NCBI GenBank assembly: GCA_016210425.1
Contig: JACQUE010000231.1
Coordinates: forward strand, 1-5,781
Direction of reading: 5' to 3'
DNA length: 5,781 nt
Source: Chloroflexota bacterium
GTDB lineage: Bacteria > Chloroflexota > Dehalococcoidia > JACQUE01
Of this stretch, positions 5,311-5,781 are shown in pieces. The notes beneath the pieces were generated by a model, which saw only the letters and a list, made by a program, of their open reading frames with translations, did no database searches and was not told the DNA's origin. A program made the position numbers and the translations under genes. Each line of letters opens with the position of its first letter. Positions within the stretch are counted from its first letter, which is position 1.

Positions 5311-5781
5311 ATGGGTATCGCGCAGATGACAGAACTACGAGAGATGCCGCAGGCGATGGCCGAGGAGTCAAAGGCTCTTACCAGGCCTTTGGCCATCGAG
5401 TGCCGCGCCCTCTCCAAGAGCTTCGGCAGCAAGCCGGTGCTGCGCCGCATAGACCTGATGGTGGAGGAGGGTGAGCGTCTGGTGGTCTTCGGGCCCAACG
5501 GCGCCGGCAAGACAACGCTGATGAAGGTCCTCGCTACGCTTACCAGCCCCAGCGGCGGCGGCGTCCGCCTGGCCGGCCTCGACCTGCGCGAAGACGCCGC
5601 GCTCATAAGGCGGCAGATCGGGGTAGTCAGCCACCGCCCCTACCTGTACGATGAGCTCACGGCGCGCGAGAACCTGAAGTTCTACGGTAAGATGTACGGC
5701 CTGGCGAATCTGGCGGCGCGCATCGAGGAGGTTGCCGACTACGTGGGCCTGCGGCAGCGCTTGAACGACAGGGTGCGCACC
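5311..5781 (+). CDS. ccmA: Haem ABC transporter ATPase CcmA (partial, 3' end outside window)
   Basis: CcmA is the ATPase of the CcmAB complex; its ATP hydrolysis drives release of holo-CcmE from CcmC. The frame is open to the window end, giving 157 residues. Visible motifs are the aromatic A-loop F38 (SKSFGSK), Walker A G61-T69 (GPNGAGKTT), and the Q-loop region at about 103-122 (IGVVSHRPYLYDELTAREN). H108 sits where general ABC ATPases have Gln, a His also found in many CcmA proteins. The signature motif and Walker B lie beyond the end. The start at ATG 5311 has a weak AGGG seven bases upstream and gives about 26 residues before the first beta strand (LAIECRALSKSF), longer than usual; ATG at 5326, 5344 or 5356 are alternatives. 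The identity rests mostly on position after ccmE plus the GxxSH...ELTARENL segment; on sequence alone another ABC ATPase of this subfamily would be possible. Confidence 0.87.
   Translation, partial: MGIAQMTELREMPQAMAEESKALTRPLAIECRALSKSFGSKPVLRRIDLMVEEGERLVVFGPNGAGKTTLMKVLATLTSPSGGGVRLAGLDLREDAALIRRQIGVVSHRPYLYDELTARENLKFYGKMYGLANLAARIEEVADYVGLRQRLNDRVRT

Overview
The window is a single plus-strand gene cluster for System I (Ccm) cytochrome c maturation, the pathway that carries haem across the cytoplasmic membrane and attaches it to CxxCH motifs of apocytochromes. It is GC-rich, with genes overlapping or separated by at most about 32 bases and no convincing internal promoter or terminator, so it reads as one operon. 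The organism is a bacterium that is not a typical proteobacterium. The gene order, the Cys-type CcmE, the CxCxC-type CcmH and the zinc-ribbon protein would suit a Chloroflexota-like (Dehalococcoidia-type) or deltaproteobacterial lineage. That assignment is an inference from family knowledge, not proof.

Layout: (1) 2-178, the C-terminal 58 codons of an unrecognised protein; (2) 209-2224, ccmF, the haem lyase core with its WWD motif and four conserved histidines; (3) 2214-2705, a CcmH-family protein in which the usual LRCxxC is replaced by a CxCGC...CxC cluster; (4) 2702-3157, a small membrane-anchored protein with a CcmI-like helical hairpin and a C-terminal zinc ribbon; (5) 3157-4353, a secreted and membrane-anchored protein with a transthyretin-like (carboxypeptidase-regulatory-like) domain, one TM helix and a second CcmI-like hairpin at its cytoplasmic C-terminus; (6) 4367-4825, a secreted Met/His/Cys-rich protein with internal repeats and no recognised family; (7) 4858-5301, ccmE, the haem chaperone, with a CxxxF motif instead of HxxxY or CxxxY; (8) 5311-end, the N-terminal 157 residues of ccmA, the ATPase of the CcmAB(C) haem-release complex.

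How the parts would work together: CcmA (with CcmB and CcmC, presumably downstream) would load and release haem on CcmE. CcmE would deliver haem to CcmF, which ligates it to apocytochrome presented and reduced by CcmH and its partners. Classical CcmI is absent from this window. Two adjacent proteins carry similar cytosolic hairpins that resemble the CcmI membrane-proximal loop, which suggests that the CcmI role is split or remodelled here.

The most interesting points are the combination of a CxxxF CcmE with a non-CxxC CcmH, the paired CcmI-like hairpins on two otherwise unrelated proteins, and the repeat-containing Met/His/Cys-rich secreted protein placed directly before ccmE. There is no stretch over 300 bases without a gene, and no RNA gene, mobile element or CRISPR was seen.
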